A stretch of 64,000 bases of DNA from Nibricoccus aquaticus. GTDB lineage: Bacteria; Verrucomicrobiota; Verrucomicrobiia; Opitutales; Opitutaceae. Positions 43,790 to 53,557 of this stretch are shown in pieces (the first letter of the stretch is position 1; the number at the start of each line of letters is the position of its first letter). The stretch covers positions 2,170,001 through 2,234,000 of the forward strand of contig NZ_CP023344.1 of NCBI RefSeq assembly GCF_002310495.1, in the 5' to 3' direction. The notes beneath the pieces are model-generated. The model worked only from the letters and a program-made list of their open reading frames with translations, made no database searches and was not told the origin of the DNA. Made by a program: the position numbers and the translations under genes.

Positions 43790-46700
43790 TCAGGGAGTGG
43801 AGATCTGGATACGGGCGAAGCGGCCGGTGCCGGTCGTGAGCGGGACGGTGTCGCGGTAGGTGACTTGTTCGCGGCCGTCGCCGAGATTTGTGGCGGGGCC
43901 GACCTGGATGGCGGCGGAAGTCCAGTGGACGAGGTTGCCTGAGAACTGGGGCTGGATGGCGAGGTCGGCGGCGTTGAGTGCGCGGGCGAAGGTGAGGGTG
44001 AGGTAGGTGAGGCCAGCTTCTTCGTAGGTGCTGGTTTCGGAGGGGGGCGTGGACTCGGTGGCGTGGGGTTCGCGGCCGAGGGCGTATTCGAGGAGGTTGT
44101 TGAGGCCGTCGTGATCGGGGTCGGCGTCTTCACCGCTGAGGGAGGGGTCGAAGAGCTCGGCGGTGCTGAACTTGGCGGCGCGCCAGCCGTTGATGCCGGG
44201 TTGGTCGGCCTGGGCTGGGTAGCGGCTGAAGTCGGTTTCGAAGAAGGGCGAGGGCTGGCCGAGGCCGGGGGAGAGGCCGACGATGGCGTCGGCTGGGGCG
44301 GTGGAGCCGAGCCAAGTTAGGGTGATGATGCCGCTGCGCCAGAGTTCGAGCTGCATGCTGACGCGGCGGGTGGAGTCGCCGTAGAAGGGGACGTTTGTCC
44401 AGGTGATGGCGGTGCGCTCGGCGCCGGGGGTGGTGATGAGCTGGCAGGAGATTTCGCCGCCGACGGAGGGATCGAGGTCGCGCCAGAAGGCGCTGATGCG
44501 GGGGTGGCCGAGGTGGAACTGGGCGGGTAGGCTGCCGACGGAAGTGGTGTCGCCAGCGGCGAAGGTGACGTAGCCGTTGGTGCCGATGTAGAGCTGGGCG
44601 TAGGTGATTCCGAAGAGGGCGGGGGCAGTGGCGGTTGTATTTATTTTCCAATAACCGTCGTCGAGGTCACCGGTGTTTACGGGGACTTGGGCGACGCCGT
44701 TTTGGATGAGGGTGAGGCTGCCGGCCGTGCTGGTGGTGAAGGCGCTGGCGAAGTCGAGGCTGCCGCGGTAGCCGCCGTTGGTGAGTGGAGTGAGGGTGAG
44801 GCGGCGGGCGGCGAGGTCGAAGGGTTTGGCGGTGGTGAAAAACTCGGCGAGGTAATCGGGGGCGTCGTTATCGGCGATGGTGAGGGTGGCGGTGATGGCG
44901 GTGCCGAGTGTGTAGCCTGCGCCGGGCGCGACGGTGATTTCGATGGTTTCGGTGCCTTCTATGGCGGTGTCGTCGTGCGGGGTGAAGGTGAGTGTGGCGG
45001 AGAGCTGGCCGGGCAGAAGGATGAGGGTGCCTTGGGCGGTGGCGGGGTCGTAGCCGAGCGGAGCGGTGGAAGTGAGGTCGTAGTCGGAGCCGTCGGTCGC
45101 GGCGGTGCCGGCGGTGGTGAAGACGATGGCGAGCGTGGTGTCGGCGGGGGTGTCGCTCTGGCGGGAAACGGTGATGCTGGCCGGGGTGGATTGGGACTCG
45201 GCGGCGGAGGCGTTGGTGACTGCGAGGGTGACGACGGGCGCGGGGAGCGTGGCGGTGAAGTCGAGGCCGGTGACGGGGGTGGCGCCGAGGGGGATGGGGT
45301 TGGTGAAGTTGACGGGGAAGATGTGCGGGTGGCGCGAAGAGGTGGCGACGAGCTGGCAGGCGCCGGGTTCGAGGCCGGTGAGGGTGTAGCGGCCGTCGTT
45401 GTCGGTTTGGGTGCCGCGGTAGAAGGGGCCGGTCAGGCCATTGTGGATACGGACGCCGGAGGCGGGGCGGCCGAGGGAATCGAGGACGGTGCCGGAGGCG
45501 GTGGTGGTGGCGGGGGTGCCGACCTGGATGACGATGGAGCGGGTGACGGTGCGGCCCTTCATGTCGGAGACGGTGAGCAGCACGTGGTAGTGCCCGGCGG
45601 CGGTCCAGCGGGTGGTGGCGACGGGGGCGTTGGGGCCGATCTGCTTGTTGGCGAACTGCCAGTAGTAAGCCAGGGTGTCGCCGTCGGGGTCGGTGGCGGA
45701 GGCGGTGAAGGTGACGAGGTCGTCGATGCCGACGGCGGTGGCAGAGGCGGCGAGGGTCGTATCCGGAGATTGGTTGCTCGGGAAGGAGCCGATGTTGACG
45801 ACGACATCGAGTGACTCGGGGGAGGTGCCGGTTTTGGCGATGGGGGTGATGTGAAGGTTGGCAACGGGATCGGACCAGGTGCGGCCGAGGACGAGGGCGC
45901 TGTCGGCGGTGGGGTCGCTTTTTTCGCCGGGCTGGGTGTCGAGAAGCTGGGAGCCGCCTTCGCTTTGGTCCCAGGGGGCCCAACGGAGCTGGAGGCCGTT
46001 GTGGGTGGTGAAGTTGGACGGCCATTGCTGGCGGAGCTCGGCCCAGTAGGTGCGGCCGTCGCCGCGGGGAATTTTCAGGAGGTGCGAGCCGGAGGCGGAG
46101 AGGAAGGGCTGGTCGTACGCGTAAAGCCTATACGTGCCGGAGGCGGTGACATCGAGGGTGCGGTTTTGCGGGAGCCAGCCGATGCGTTCGCGATTGCCGG
46201 CGTTGAAGGAGTGGCGGCCGCCGGCGGAGAGGCCCATGGTGTCGAAGGTGTCGCCGTATTCTTGATTGGTGCCGGTGCCGAAGGGGTTGTCGGTGGTGGG
46301 AACCCAGAGGTTGGCGTGGAAGAGGCCGAGGTTGTGGCCGAGTTCGTGGGCGAGGACACCGGGGGCGTCGGTTTTGAGCCAGACGCCGCGGAGGCCGATG
46401 TAGCCCTGGCCGCGGAACTGGCCGGGCTGGCCGTCGTAGCGGACGGCGTCGAAGTCGTGAGCGAGCCAGTCGTGGGCGGGGAGGGTTTCGTTGCCGGGGA
46501 AGCTGGCGGGGCTGGCGGCGACGGCGCGGGCGTCGTCGAGGATTTTTTTGGCGAAGCCGGAGGTGTCGTTGGTGGTGGAGAGGTACCAGTTTTCTGGATG
46601 CGGGAGGACGTAAACGGGGGTGACGGTAGGCGTGAGGGTGAACTGTTTGTAGGAGTTTTCGGAGAGGAAGGCACCGGCGGCGGAGGCGGTGGCGAGGGCG

Positions 46701-47653
46701 GCGGACTGGGTTTGCGGTTCGAAGGAGGCCGGTTGGTCGGCGAAGCGGACGCGGATGTAGAGGAGGCGTTTGGCACCGGTGGTGATGGGGAGGCTGGACA
46801 TCGTCACCGGACGGGTGGTGGTGCGGCGGGTGCCGCCGTCTTCGAGGGCGAGGAGGTTTTTCTCGACCATGGCCACGTGGCCGCTGCTGCAGAGGAAGTG
46901 GATCTCGTCGCCGATCTCGGCGGTGACGTCGGGCTGGGCGTCGGTGGTGTCTTGATTGAAGCCGGCGGGCTTTTGCGAGACGGCGCAGAGCTGGTCGAGC
47001 TGGCGTTTGGCGGGGTCGGGGGTTTCGCCGGGTTCGAGGATGCGGACGGGGCTTTCGTCGAGGGCGAGGAGGCCGTCGAGGGCGATGCCGTGGAGAGGAA
47101 GATTTTGTTGCGAGGGTTGAGCGAGGCGGCGGCCGTACACGAATGCCTGATACGCGCGGTCGCCGGAGGTGACGTGACGCTGGATCGCGGGCGGGGTGGA
47201 ATCGCCGGGAGTGGCGAGTGTGGCGACGACGGTGTAGTCGGCTCGGATGCTGAGGCGGGTTTCGAGCTGGGTGGCGATCTGCGGAGGGAGGGCGCGGCGG
47301 AGGGCGAAGGGCGTGGCTTGGGCGAGGGCGGCGCGGGGGTCGGATTGGATGAGTTCGCGGAGGGCGGCGCGGCGGATGGTGGCGAGGGCGAGGCCTTCGG
47401 GGGCGAGCGAGGCGCGTTCAGCGGGGGAGGCGGCGAGGTAGCGGGCGGACCAGGTTTCGAAGGCGGTGAAGGCGGACGGGGATTTCGAAGTGGCGGGGAG
47501 AGAAGATCCGCGGGGGGCTTCGATGGAAGCGGAGGCGGTCGCGCGGGTTTCCGTGGAGCGGATTTTTTCGGAGCGGATCGCGAGCCAGCCCAGCGTGAGG
47601 AGTCCGGTGAACAGGACCAGGAGCAGGGGTGGGGTGGGGCGGGGCAACTTCAT
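43790..47653 (-). CDS. Large secreted metzincin-type zinc protease with PKD and Calx-beta domains
   Basis: A 1287-residue exported protein with signal peptide PPLLLVLFTGLLTLGWLA. A prodomain-like region runs to about 290. The zinc site HELGHNLGLFH is at about 436-446 with a Met-turn (DTMG) near 472, so it is a metzincin. It is followed by a PKD domain (about 660-740, DPDGDTLAYYWQF), a carboxypeptidase-regulatory-type beta domain (about 750-830), a Calx-beta domain (about 850-955), a beta domain and DPDHDGLNNLLEYALG, a calcium-binding motif common at the ends of Verrucomicrobiota exoproteins. The ATG at 47653 is preferred over a GTG at 47680. Confidence 0.85.
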   Translation of the reverse strand: MKLPRPTPPLLLVLFTGLLTLGWLAIRSEKIRSTETRATASASIEAPRGSSLPATSKSPSAFTAFETWSARYLAASPAERASLAPEGLALATIRRAALRELIQSDPRAALAQATPFALRRALPPQIATQLETRLSIRADYTVVATLATPGDSTPPAIQRHVTSGDRAYQAFVYGRRLAQPSQQNLPLHGIALDGLLALDESPVRILEPGETPDPAKRQLDQLCAVSQKPAGFNQDTTDAQPDVTAEIGDEIHFLCSSGHVAMVEKNLLALEDGGTRRTTTRPVTMSSLPITTGAKRLLYIRVRFADQPASFEPQTQSAALATASAAGAFLSENSYKQFTLTPTVTPVYVLPHPENWYLSTTNDTSGFAKKILDDARAVAASPASFPGNETLPAHDWLAHDFDAVRYDGQPGQFRGQGYIGLRGVWLKTDAPGVLAHELGHNLGLFHANLWVPTTDNPFGTGTNQEYGDTFDTMGLSAGGRHSFNAGNRERIGWLPQNRTLDVTASGTYRLYAYDQPFLSASGSHLLKIPRGDGRTYWAELRQQWPSNFTTHNGLQLRWAPWDQSEGGSQLLDTQPGEKSDPTADSALVLGRTWSDPVANLHITPIAKTGTSPESLDVVVNIGSFPSNQSPDTTLAASATAVGIDDLVTFTASATDPDGDTLAYYWQFANKQIGPNAPVATTRWTAAGHYHVLLTVSDMKGRTVTRSIVIQVGTPATTTASGTVLDSLGRPASGVRIHNGLTGPFYRGTQTDNDGRYTLTGLEPGACQLVATSSRHPHIFPVNFTNPIPLGATPVTGLDFTATLPAPVVTLAVTNASAAESQSTPASITVSRQSDTPADTTLAIVFTTAGTAATDGSDYDLTSTAPLGYDPATAQGTLILLPGQLSATLTFTPHDDTAIEGTETIEITVAPGAGYTLGTAITATLTIADNDAPDYLAEFFTTAKPFDLAARRLTLTPLTNGGYRGSLDFASAFTTSTAGSLTLIQNGVAQVPVNTGDLDDGYWKINTTATAPALFGITYAQLYIGTNGYVTFAAGDTTSVGSLPAQFHLGHPRISAFWRDLDPSVGGEISCQLITTPGAERTAITWTNVPFYGDSTRRVSMQLELWRSGIITLTWLGSTAPADAIVGLSPGLGQPSPFFETDFSRYPAQADQPGINGWRAAKFSTAELFDPSLSGEDADPDHDGLNNLLEYALGREPHATESTPPSETSTYEEAGLTYLTLTFARALNAADLAIQPQFSGNLVHWTSAAIQVGPATNLGDGREQVTYRDTVPLTTGTGRFARIQISTP

Positions 47654-47860
47654 GCAAGTCTCGCGTGGAGGAGACTTCACGAAAAATTAACCATAGTTAC
47701 AAGGCCGCGAGCGATTGATGTGACCCGGCCAGTTCGTAGGGGAAAAGCGGAGTCGGGACGCACATGTTTCGGTGGTGAAACAGCGGGGGTGGAGAGTGCG
47801 AGGCGAGCGGGCGGGGAGGTGGCCGTCGTTGTTTGAGGCACCGGCTGTGAGTGCGGTGTC

Positions 47861-47897
47861 GAACCGGCGGGGTTAAGGCTAACCCGCGCTGCCTCGG
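47861..47897. repeat. Dispersed palindromic repeat, copy 3 (short form)
   Basis: aaccggcggggttaaggcta then acccgcgctgcctcgga. One base change from the copy at 57480 in the core. It lies between the 3' end of the second hybrid kinase and the 5' end of the metzincin gene. Confidence 0.75.
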
Positions 47898-47919
47898 AAT
47901 CGGAGGCGTCGCGCGAGCC

Positions 47920-50799
47920 TTAGACGAGGGAGCGCAGGGTGCGTTTTTCCTGCCAGAGGAGGAGGCGGCCGTGGAGGTCGTCGGAGCGGACGGGTTTGGG
48001 GAGGAAGTCGTCCATGCCGGCGGCGAGGCAGGCTTCGCGGTCGCGGGTGGTGGTACTGGCGGTGAGGGCGATAATGACGGGCTGCTGTTCGGCGGCGACG
48101 AGGCGGCGGATTTCGCGGGTGGCGTCGAGGCCGTTCATCTCGGGCATGTGGAGATCCATGAAGACGAAGTCGTAGGGCTGGCGGAGAAGGGATTCGAGGG
48201 CTTCGCGTCCGTTGGCGGCGATGTCGGGGGTGAGGCCCATGCGTTCGAGGAGGGCGCGGGCGACGCGTTGGTTGACGGGGTTGTCCTCCACAACGAGGAC
48301 GCGGGCGTTAGCGAGGGTGCGCGGGGTGGTGGGCGCGGGAACGGCGGGGCGGATTTCGAGATTGGGATCGAGGGCGCGGACGACGGCGTAGAGCAGCTGG
48401 CTGGATTTGACGGGCTTCGCGATGACTGAGGCGAAGAGGCCGTCGGCGGCGGCGGCGGCTTTGCGGCCGAGGGCGGTGAGGAGGACGGCGGGGAGCTCGG
48501 TGCCGGCGGCGGTGGTGCGTAGTTGGCGGGTGAATTCGATGCCGTCCATGCCGGGCATGAGGTGATCGGCGATGACGGCGTCGAACTCTTCGCCGCTGCG
48601 CAGGAGGGCGAGCGCGGCGAGGGCGGAGGGGACGGTGACGACGTGGCCGCCCCAGGATTCGAGGTGGAGTTTGAGGATTTCGCGGCTGGTGGGGTGGTCG
48701 TCCACCACGAGGAGGCGTTTATCGTACACGCGGGAGAGGCCGGCGGGGACGGGTTCGTCGGTGCGATCGACGGGTGGAAGCGGGATCTCGAAGTGGAAGC
48801 GGGAGCCGCGGCCGGCTTCGCTTTCGACCCAGATGGTGCCGTGCATGAGCTCGACGATGCGGCGGGAGATGGCGAGGCCGAGGCCGGTGCCGCCGTACAC
48901 GCGGGTGGTGGAGGAATCGACCTGGCTGAAAGACTGGAAGAGGCGATCGAGGCGGTCGGCGGGGATGCCGATGCCGGTGTCGCGGACGGTAACGCGGAGG
49001 CGGGGTTGTTCGCCGGGTTTGGCGAGGGTCGTCGCCGAGATGAAGACTTCGCCGGCGGAGGTGAATTTGACGGCGTTGGTGAGGAGGTTGACGACGATCT
49101 GGCGGATGCGGGTGACGTCGCCGAGGAGGATGGCGGGGATGGAGCGGTCGATCCAGCAGGCGAGTTCGAGGTTTTTTTCGACGGCGCGGGGGGCGATGAG
49201 GTCGAGGGCGGACTCGATGCACTCGTGGAGGCTGAAAGGTTGTTGTTCGAGATCGAGTTTGCCGGATTCGATTTTGGAGAAATCGAGAATGTCGGTGATG
49301 AGGCTGAGGAGATTATCGGAGGCGGTGCGGACGGTGCCGACGTACTCGCGTTGCTCGGGGTCAAGGGGGGTGCCGAGGAGCAGGCCGCTCATGCCGATGA
49401 CGGCGTTAAGCGGGGTGCGGATCTCGTGGGACATGTTGGCGAGGAACTCGGCTTTGGCGCGGGCGGCGCCGAGGGCTTCGTCTTTGGCGCGGGTGAGGGC
49501 GGCTTCGTTGGCTTTGCGTTCGGAGATGTCCTGGAAAGTGCCGGCGATGCGGACGGGCTGGCCGTCGCGGAGTTCGGGGTGGCCGATGGAGCGGGCCCAG
49601 AGGGGGCGGCCGGAGGCGGTCTCGATCTGGACTTCGAGATCCCAGGGGTTGCCGTGGGCGGTGGCGTGCTGGAGGGCGGCGTCGATGAGGCGGCGGTGTT
49701 CGGGCGGGTAGAAGGAGAGGGCTTGCTCGAGGGTGATCGGGATGCCGGGAGGCAGGTCGTGGAGGCGATAAGTCTCGGCGGACCAGGTTAGGGTTTTTTT
49801 GATGAGATCCAGTTCCCAACTACCGACGTGGGCGAGGGCCTGGGCGGCGCGGAGGCGGGCTTCGCTTTCGAGGAGTTTTTTCTCGGCGCGGCGTTGTTCG
49901 GTGAGGACTTCCGAGAAGATGGCGATGCCGCCGATAGAGCCGTCGGGTTCGCGCCAGGGGCGGCATTCCCAGCGGACGGTTTCTTCGGAGCCGTCGGCGA
50001 GGACGACGGTGGCGTCTTCGCCTTTTTCGACGGAGCCGGCGAGGCAGCGGCGGTAGGTGTCGCGCCAGTGGCGGGGAGTCGCGGGGAAGATGTCGAGGTG
50101 GGGGCGGCCGATGAGGCCGGTTTCGCGGAGGCCGTAGTCGGTGATCCAGCGCTGGCTGAGGGCGAGGTAGCGGAGGTCGCGGTCGAGGAGGGCGATGGCG
50201 GCGGGGGCGTGGCGGAAAAATTCTTCGAGCTGGGTTTTGCGGGCGAGGGCGGCCTGGGTGGCGGCGCGTTGGGAGGTGATGTCGCGGGCGGCGAGGACGA
50301 AGCCGTCGAGCTGGCCGGAGGGATCGCGTAACGCGGAGAGCATGATGTGCGCGGGGAGGCGGGAGCCGTCGCGGCGCAGGAGGGTCCATTCGCGTTCGCA
50401 GGGGAGGCCGCCGGGGGCGAGACGGAGGAGGGCGACTTCGGGGGGGCCGACGAAGGGTTCGTGGGTGTCGCGGCGGAGAGATTCGAGTTCGGCGCGGATT
50501 TCTTCAGGGGCGTAGAAAGTGGACGTGTTGACGAGGTGAACGACGTCGGAGGCGCGGTGGCCGAGGAGTTTTTCGGCGGCGGTATTAAAGAGACGGATGA
50601 CGCCGTCGTTGTCGGCGGCGATGAGGGCGAGGCCGGGGTTGGCGAGCATGGCCTGGCTGAGGCCGGCGTGGCGGCGGGCGTCGGTGAGTGCGTCGCGGGT
50701 GCGTGCGTGCGCGCCTACCTGTCGTCTCCAGACGACAAGAAGTGCGAGAAAACACCCCGCGAGGCCGATGGAAAAGGCCAGGAGCTGATCGAAAGACAT
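47920..50799 (-). CDS. Hybrid sensor histidine kinase, TM-PAS-PAS-PAS-HK-REC-REC
   Basis: A 959-residue kinase anchored by one N-terminal helix (LAFSIGLAGCFLALLVVW). PAS folds cover about 45-180, 185-305 and 310-430. HisKA has His 458 in ANMSHEIRTPLNAVIG; the ATPase has NLLTNAVKFT, DTGIGIP and GGTGLGLAIS. Two receivers follow: 693-810 with Asp 745 (IADHLMPGMDG) and 832-948 with Asp 882 (MDLHMPEMNG). There is no HPt domain, so a separate HPt protein or a direct output is needed. It is not next to a response regulator gene. Confidence 0.9.
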   Translation of the reverse strand: MSFDQLLAFSIGLAGCFLALLVVWRRQVGAHARTRDALTDARRHAGLSQAMLANPGLALIAADNDGVIRLFNTAAEKLLGHRASDVVHLVNTSTFYAPEEIRAELESLRRDTHEPFVGPPEVALLRLAPGGLPCEREWTLLRRDGSRLPAHIMLSALRDPSGQLDGFVLAARDITSQRAATQAALARKTQLEEFFRHAPAAIALLDRDLRYLALSQRWITDYGLRETGLIGRPHLDIFPATPRHWRDTYRRCLAGSVEKGEDATVVLADGSEETVRWECRPWREPDGSIGGIAIFSEVLTEQRRAEKKLLESEARLRAAQALAHVGSWELDLIKKTLTWSAETYRLHDLPPGIPITLEQALSFYPPEHRRLIDAALQHATAHGNPWDLEVQIETASGRPLWARSIGHPELRDGQPVRIAGTFQDISERKANEAALTRAKDEALGAARAKAEFLANMSHEIRTPLNAVIGMSGLLLGTPLDPEQREYVGTVRTASDNLLSLITDILDFSKIESGKLDLEQQPFSLHECIESALDLIAPRAVEKNLELACWIDRSIPAILLGDVTRIRQIVVNLLTNAVKFTSAGEVFISATTLAKPGEQPRLRVTVRDTGIGIPADRLDRLFQSFSQVDSSTTRVYGGTGLGLAISRRIVELMHGTIWVESEAGRGSRFHFEIPLPPVDRTDEPVPAGLSRVYDKRLLVVDDHPTSREILKLHLESWGGHVVTVPSALAALALLRSGEEFDAVIADHLMPGMDGIEFTRQLRTTAAGTELPAVLLTALGRKAAAAADGLFASVIAKPVKSSQLLYAVVRALDPNLEIRPAVPAPTTPRTLANARVLVVEDNPVNQRVARALLERMGLTPDIAANGREALESLLRQPYDFVFMDLHMPEMNGLDATREIRRLVAAEQQPVIIALTASTTTRDREACLAAGMDDFLPKPVRSDDLHGRLLLWQEKRTLRSLV

Positions 50800-51001
50800 C
50801 CTGTGTGGGGCATCGGCACTCGGGCGCGTGAACCGAAGATCAAAGGAGTGTGAAAAATGTGTGAGGGAGAATCTTCAGGCCGCGCAAAGTGCGGGTGTCT
50901 GTGCGGTTCGATGGGTGTGATGAGCCGATTGAATAGCGGGGATGTGGTGCGAAGTTTTGACCGTGGGCGGGGCGTGTGCTTGGGTCGGTCGGTTGACTGA
51001 C

Positions 51002-51730
51002 ATGAATTTTTCAAAGCCGCTTTCCATCGTCCGCATCGCAACGCGCGGGAGGTTTGCGCGCATGAGCCGGGTGGTGGCCGGGGTGGTGAGTGTGGGTGGG
51101 GCGGATGGGCGGGCGGCGATTTTTAAGAATGGGTTTGTGGATCACTCGATTTGTTGCGCGTCGGGCGGGCCGCTGAGCATGGATGGGATGGTGGTGCGGG
51201 GGAGTGGTGGTGGCGGTGCGGGGGCGTTTCAGCCGGTGAGTACAGGCGGGACGTCTGAGGCCGGGGAGAATAATTCGGCTTCAGAGGCACCGGCGGGTCC
51301 ACCGAAGGAAGTGGACGGGCACGTGCAGCTGGAGTTTGCGCGGTTGTCGGATTTCAAGATCGAGGCGCCGGCGTATGATCCGGCGGTGAAGCCGGAGGAG
51401 GCACTGGCTGTCGTGGACAAGCAGATACCGGAGGCGATCAAGCGTTTCGATGGGAAGCGGGCGCAGATCACGGGGTTCATGCTGCCGGTGAAGATGGAGG
51501 GGCAGCTGGTGAGCCAGTTTTTGCTGATGCGGGACCAGATGATGTGCTGCTACGGGGTGGTGCCGCGCATGAACGACTGGATCGTGGTGCATGTGGCGAA
51601 GCCGGTGAAGTTCACGCCGGATGTGCCGGTCAGTTTTCGCGGGAAGCTGAGCGTGAAGGCCATGCAGGAGCAGGGGTTTATCACGGGGATTTATCTGCTG
51701 GAAGAGGCGGTGCCGGGGCCGGGGAAGTGA
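51002..51730 (+). CDS. DUF3299 protein
   Basis: A 242-residue protein whose C-terminal half has the DUF3299 pattern: ITGFMLPVKMEGQLVSQFLL, then MRDQMMCCYGVVPRMNDWIV and VSFRGKLSVKAMQEQGFITG. A pair of Cys (CC) takes the place of the usual metal- or disulfide-linked Cys site. Residues 1-110 are low complexity, Gly/Ser-rich. The start is uncertain: ATG 51002 is used, and 51062 or 51177 would also fit. In some proteobacteria DUF3299 proteins accompany a MacB-like ABC transporter; such a pair lies 6 kb downstream here. Confidence 0.6.
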   Translation: MNFSKPLSIVRIATRGRFARMSRVVAGVVSVGGADGRAAIFKNGFVDHSICCASGGPLSMDGMVVRGSGGGGAGAFQPVSTGGTSEAGENNSASEAPAGPPKEVDGHVQLEFARLSDFKIEAPAYDPAVKPEEALAVVDKQIPEAIKRFDGKRAQITGFMLPVKMEGQLVSQFLLMRDQMMCCYGVVPRMNDWIVVHVAKPVKFTPDVPVSFRGKLSVKAMQEQGFITGIYLLEEAVPGPGK

Positions 51731-51742
51731 GGCGGCGCGGCG

Positions 51743-51833
51743 AATGACCAGTGACCAGTGCGCTGGCGCGAGTAGCAGGAAAGCGGGTGGGGGCTAACGG
51801 CGGGGTTAAGGCTACCCCGCCCTACCTCGGAGG
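51743..51833. repeat. Dispersed palindromic repeat, copy 2 (long form, with heptamers)
   Basis: aatgaccagtgaccagtg (heptamer type) is followed by gctggcgcgagtagcaggaa and the core ggcggggttaaggctacccc, then gccctacctcgga. The order is the same as at 43700. It separates the convergent DUF3299 and ACT genes. Confidence 0.8.
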
Positions 51834-51851
51834 CGCGCGGCTACGCGGAGG

Positions 51852-52307
51852 TCAGCGGGCGATGTCGTGCTGGGTGAGGACTTTGAAGCCGTGGTGGCCG
51901 AGGGATTGGGCGGCGACGTCGGCGTCCTCGATGTTGAGGGCGAGGGCGGATTTGCCCTCGGGGCGTTTGATGAAGCTGTAGATGTAGTGGATGTTGATCT
52001 CGGCTTCGAAGAGGGCGGCGAGGACGGACTTGAGGTCGCCTTCGTCGGTGATTTCGACGGCGAGGACATCGCATTCGGTGTAGGGAAAATCGTTATTCAC
52101 CATGAGCTCGCGGGCCTTGTCGGGGTCGTCGACGATCAGGCGCATGATCGTGCTGTCCGTGGTGTCGAGCGTGGTGAGCGCCATGATGTGGACGTTCTGC
52201 GCTTTGAGCAGACCGCAGAGGTCGTAGAGGCGGCCGACGCGGTTTTCCGCGAAGACGGAGAACTGTTTGACGGGATCGGTGCCGAGGGAGGTGAGCTTTG
52301 CGGCCAT
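51852..52307 (-). CDS. Double ACT domain protein
   Basis: A 151-residue soluble protein of two ACT domains: residues 12-75 (FSVFAENRVGRLYDLCGLLK, then VHIMALTTLDTTDSTIMRLI) and 78-145 (VLAVEITDEGDLKSVLAALF, then EINIHYIYSFIKRPEGKSAL). ACT domains bind amino acids and regulate enzymes. With no catalytic domain this is probably a stand-alone regulator or a subunit partner, for example of an aspartokinase or acetolactate synthase. The N-terminus reads KQFSVFAENRVG, the typical first strand and loop. Confidence 0.85.
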   Translation of the reverse strand: MAAKLTSLGTDPVKQFSVFAENRVGRLYDLCGLLKAQNVHIMALTTLDTTDSTIMRLIVDDPDKARELMVNNDFPYTECDVLAVEITDEGDLKSVLAALFEAEINIHYIYSFIKRPEGKSALALNIEDADVAAQSLGHHGFKVLTQHDIAR

Positions 52308-52559
52308 GGTGCGAAGTGCGGGCGGGAAACGTGGACGGGTGGTTGCGGACGGTCAACTGCGGGGGCGTGCGACGGTGATTGGGTGGAGGTGGAGGCGGCG
52401 CTTGGATAAGTGCCGGTCCGGTTGGGGCGCGGGGCGTGGAGGAGTTGTTAGAGAGTTATCAAGGAGCTCCCGGGCGGGCGGAAAAAATCCCTCAGGGGAG
52501 AATCCGAGCTTCAGTGTCGGCGCGGGTCGTCGATAGGGAGTTACCGTCTTTTTCAAATC

Positions 52560-53420
52560 ATGGCTGATACCACCGCAGGCTCTTCGACGATTCGGGATAA
52601 CATTCTGCGTCTCGCGCGGAAGCTTCCCGCAGCGCCGCACATTTTCGGCAGGCTCGGGCTGTTGCTCGGCAACATGAACGCGGATCTGGATAACATCGTG
52701 CGCCTGGTGGCGGTGGACTCGGGCCTGACGGGTCGCGTGATCCGGATGAGCAACAGCGTGTTTTATCGCGGTGACGAGCCGGTGCGCTCGCTGGACGAAG
52801 CGGTGAACCGCGTCGGGTTTCGCGAGATGCACAAGATGGTCGGCGTCGCGATGAGCGAGCAACTTTTTCAGGGAGGTCTGCCGGTTTATAATCTGAGTGC
52901 CGAAGAGATGTGGGAAAACTCGGTCGTCACCGCTCTCGCCATGGAGCACGTGGCGCGCGCTGTCGGCGAAGACGAGGGCGAGGCTTACACGCTCGGACTG
53001 CTGCGGCCGGTGGGGAAACTCGTGCTGGATATGCTGCTGCAAGTGGAGCATCCGGGGGTGAATTGTCCCGACTCGGACACTCTCGATTTGCCGAAGTGGG
53101 AACGCGCGTGGGCAGACATCACGAGCAACGAGACGGGGGCGATGATTTTAGAGGAATGGAAAATGCCGGAGCCGATGTTCACGGGCGTGCGCCAGCATTA
53201 TGGGCATGAATCCGAGGGCAGCCGGATGGCGGCGTTGCTGCATGTGGCGTGCTGGATGACCCATCAGTTGGGCAAAGGATTGAAGGCCGAAGCGCGGCAG
53301 TGGGAACTCACGCCGGATCTGCTCACGCGGGCGGGCGTCAATGAGGAGACGGTGCAGACGTGTTTGAAAGAAACGCAGGAAGCGCTCGAGGAGTTGAAGG
53401 ACCGCTTGAAGGCGGCTTGA
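52560..53420 (+). CDS. HDOD domain protein
   Basis: A 286-residue protein with an HDOD domain (an HD-like helical fold without catalytic His/Asp) covering about 20-220: RLGLLLGNMNADLDNIVRLV, GLTGRVIRMSNSVFYRG, EAVNRVGFREMHKMVGVAMS and EMWENSVVTALAMEHVA. Such proteins are found in signalling, often with c-di-GMP or sensor kinases. It is the first of a tandem pair with 53558-54409. The leader ttttcaaatc before ATG has no Shine-Dalgarno. Confidence 0.9.
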   Translation: MADTTAGSSTIRDNILRLARKLPAAPHIFGRLGLLLGNMNADLDNIVRLVAVDSGLTGRVIRMSNSVFYRGDEPVRSLDEAVNRVGFREMHKMVGVAMSEQLFQGGLPVYNLSAEEMWENSVVTALAMEHVARAVGEDEGEAYTLGLLRPVGKLVLDMLLQVEHPGVNCPDSDTLDLPKWERAWADITSNETGAMILEEWKMPEPMFTGVRQHYGHESEGSRMAALLHVACWMTHQLGKGLKAEARQWELTPDLLTRAGVNEETVQTCLKETQEALEELKDRLKAA

Positions 53421-53557
53421 GCGAGGCGGGCGACGCAGAGGTCGTCGCTCCTGGGGCTAAGACAGATCGCTGCGCGCTCGCGGCTACGGCGTCTAAATCG
53501 CGTGGTTTGGGTGTGAATTTTTAACGGGGCGCGTCGATTAGCTGGGGAGCCTCCCCC

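Noticed and set aside
32510-51760. Heptamer repeats considered as a CRISPR array
   Set aside because: Units are 7 bases, contiguous without unique spacers, and no cas genes are near.
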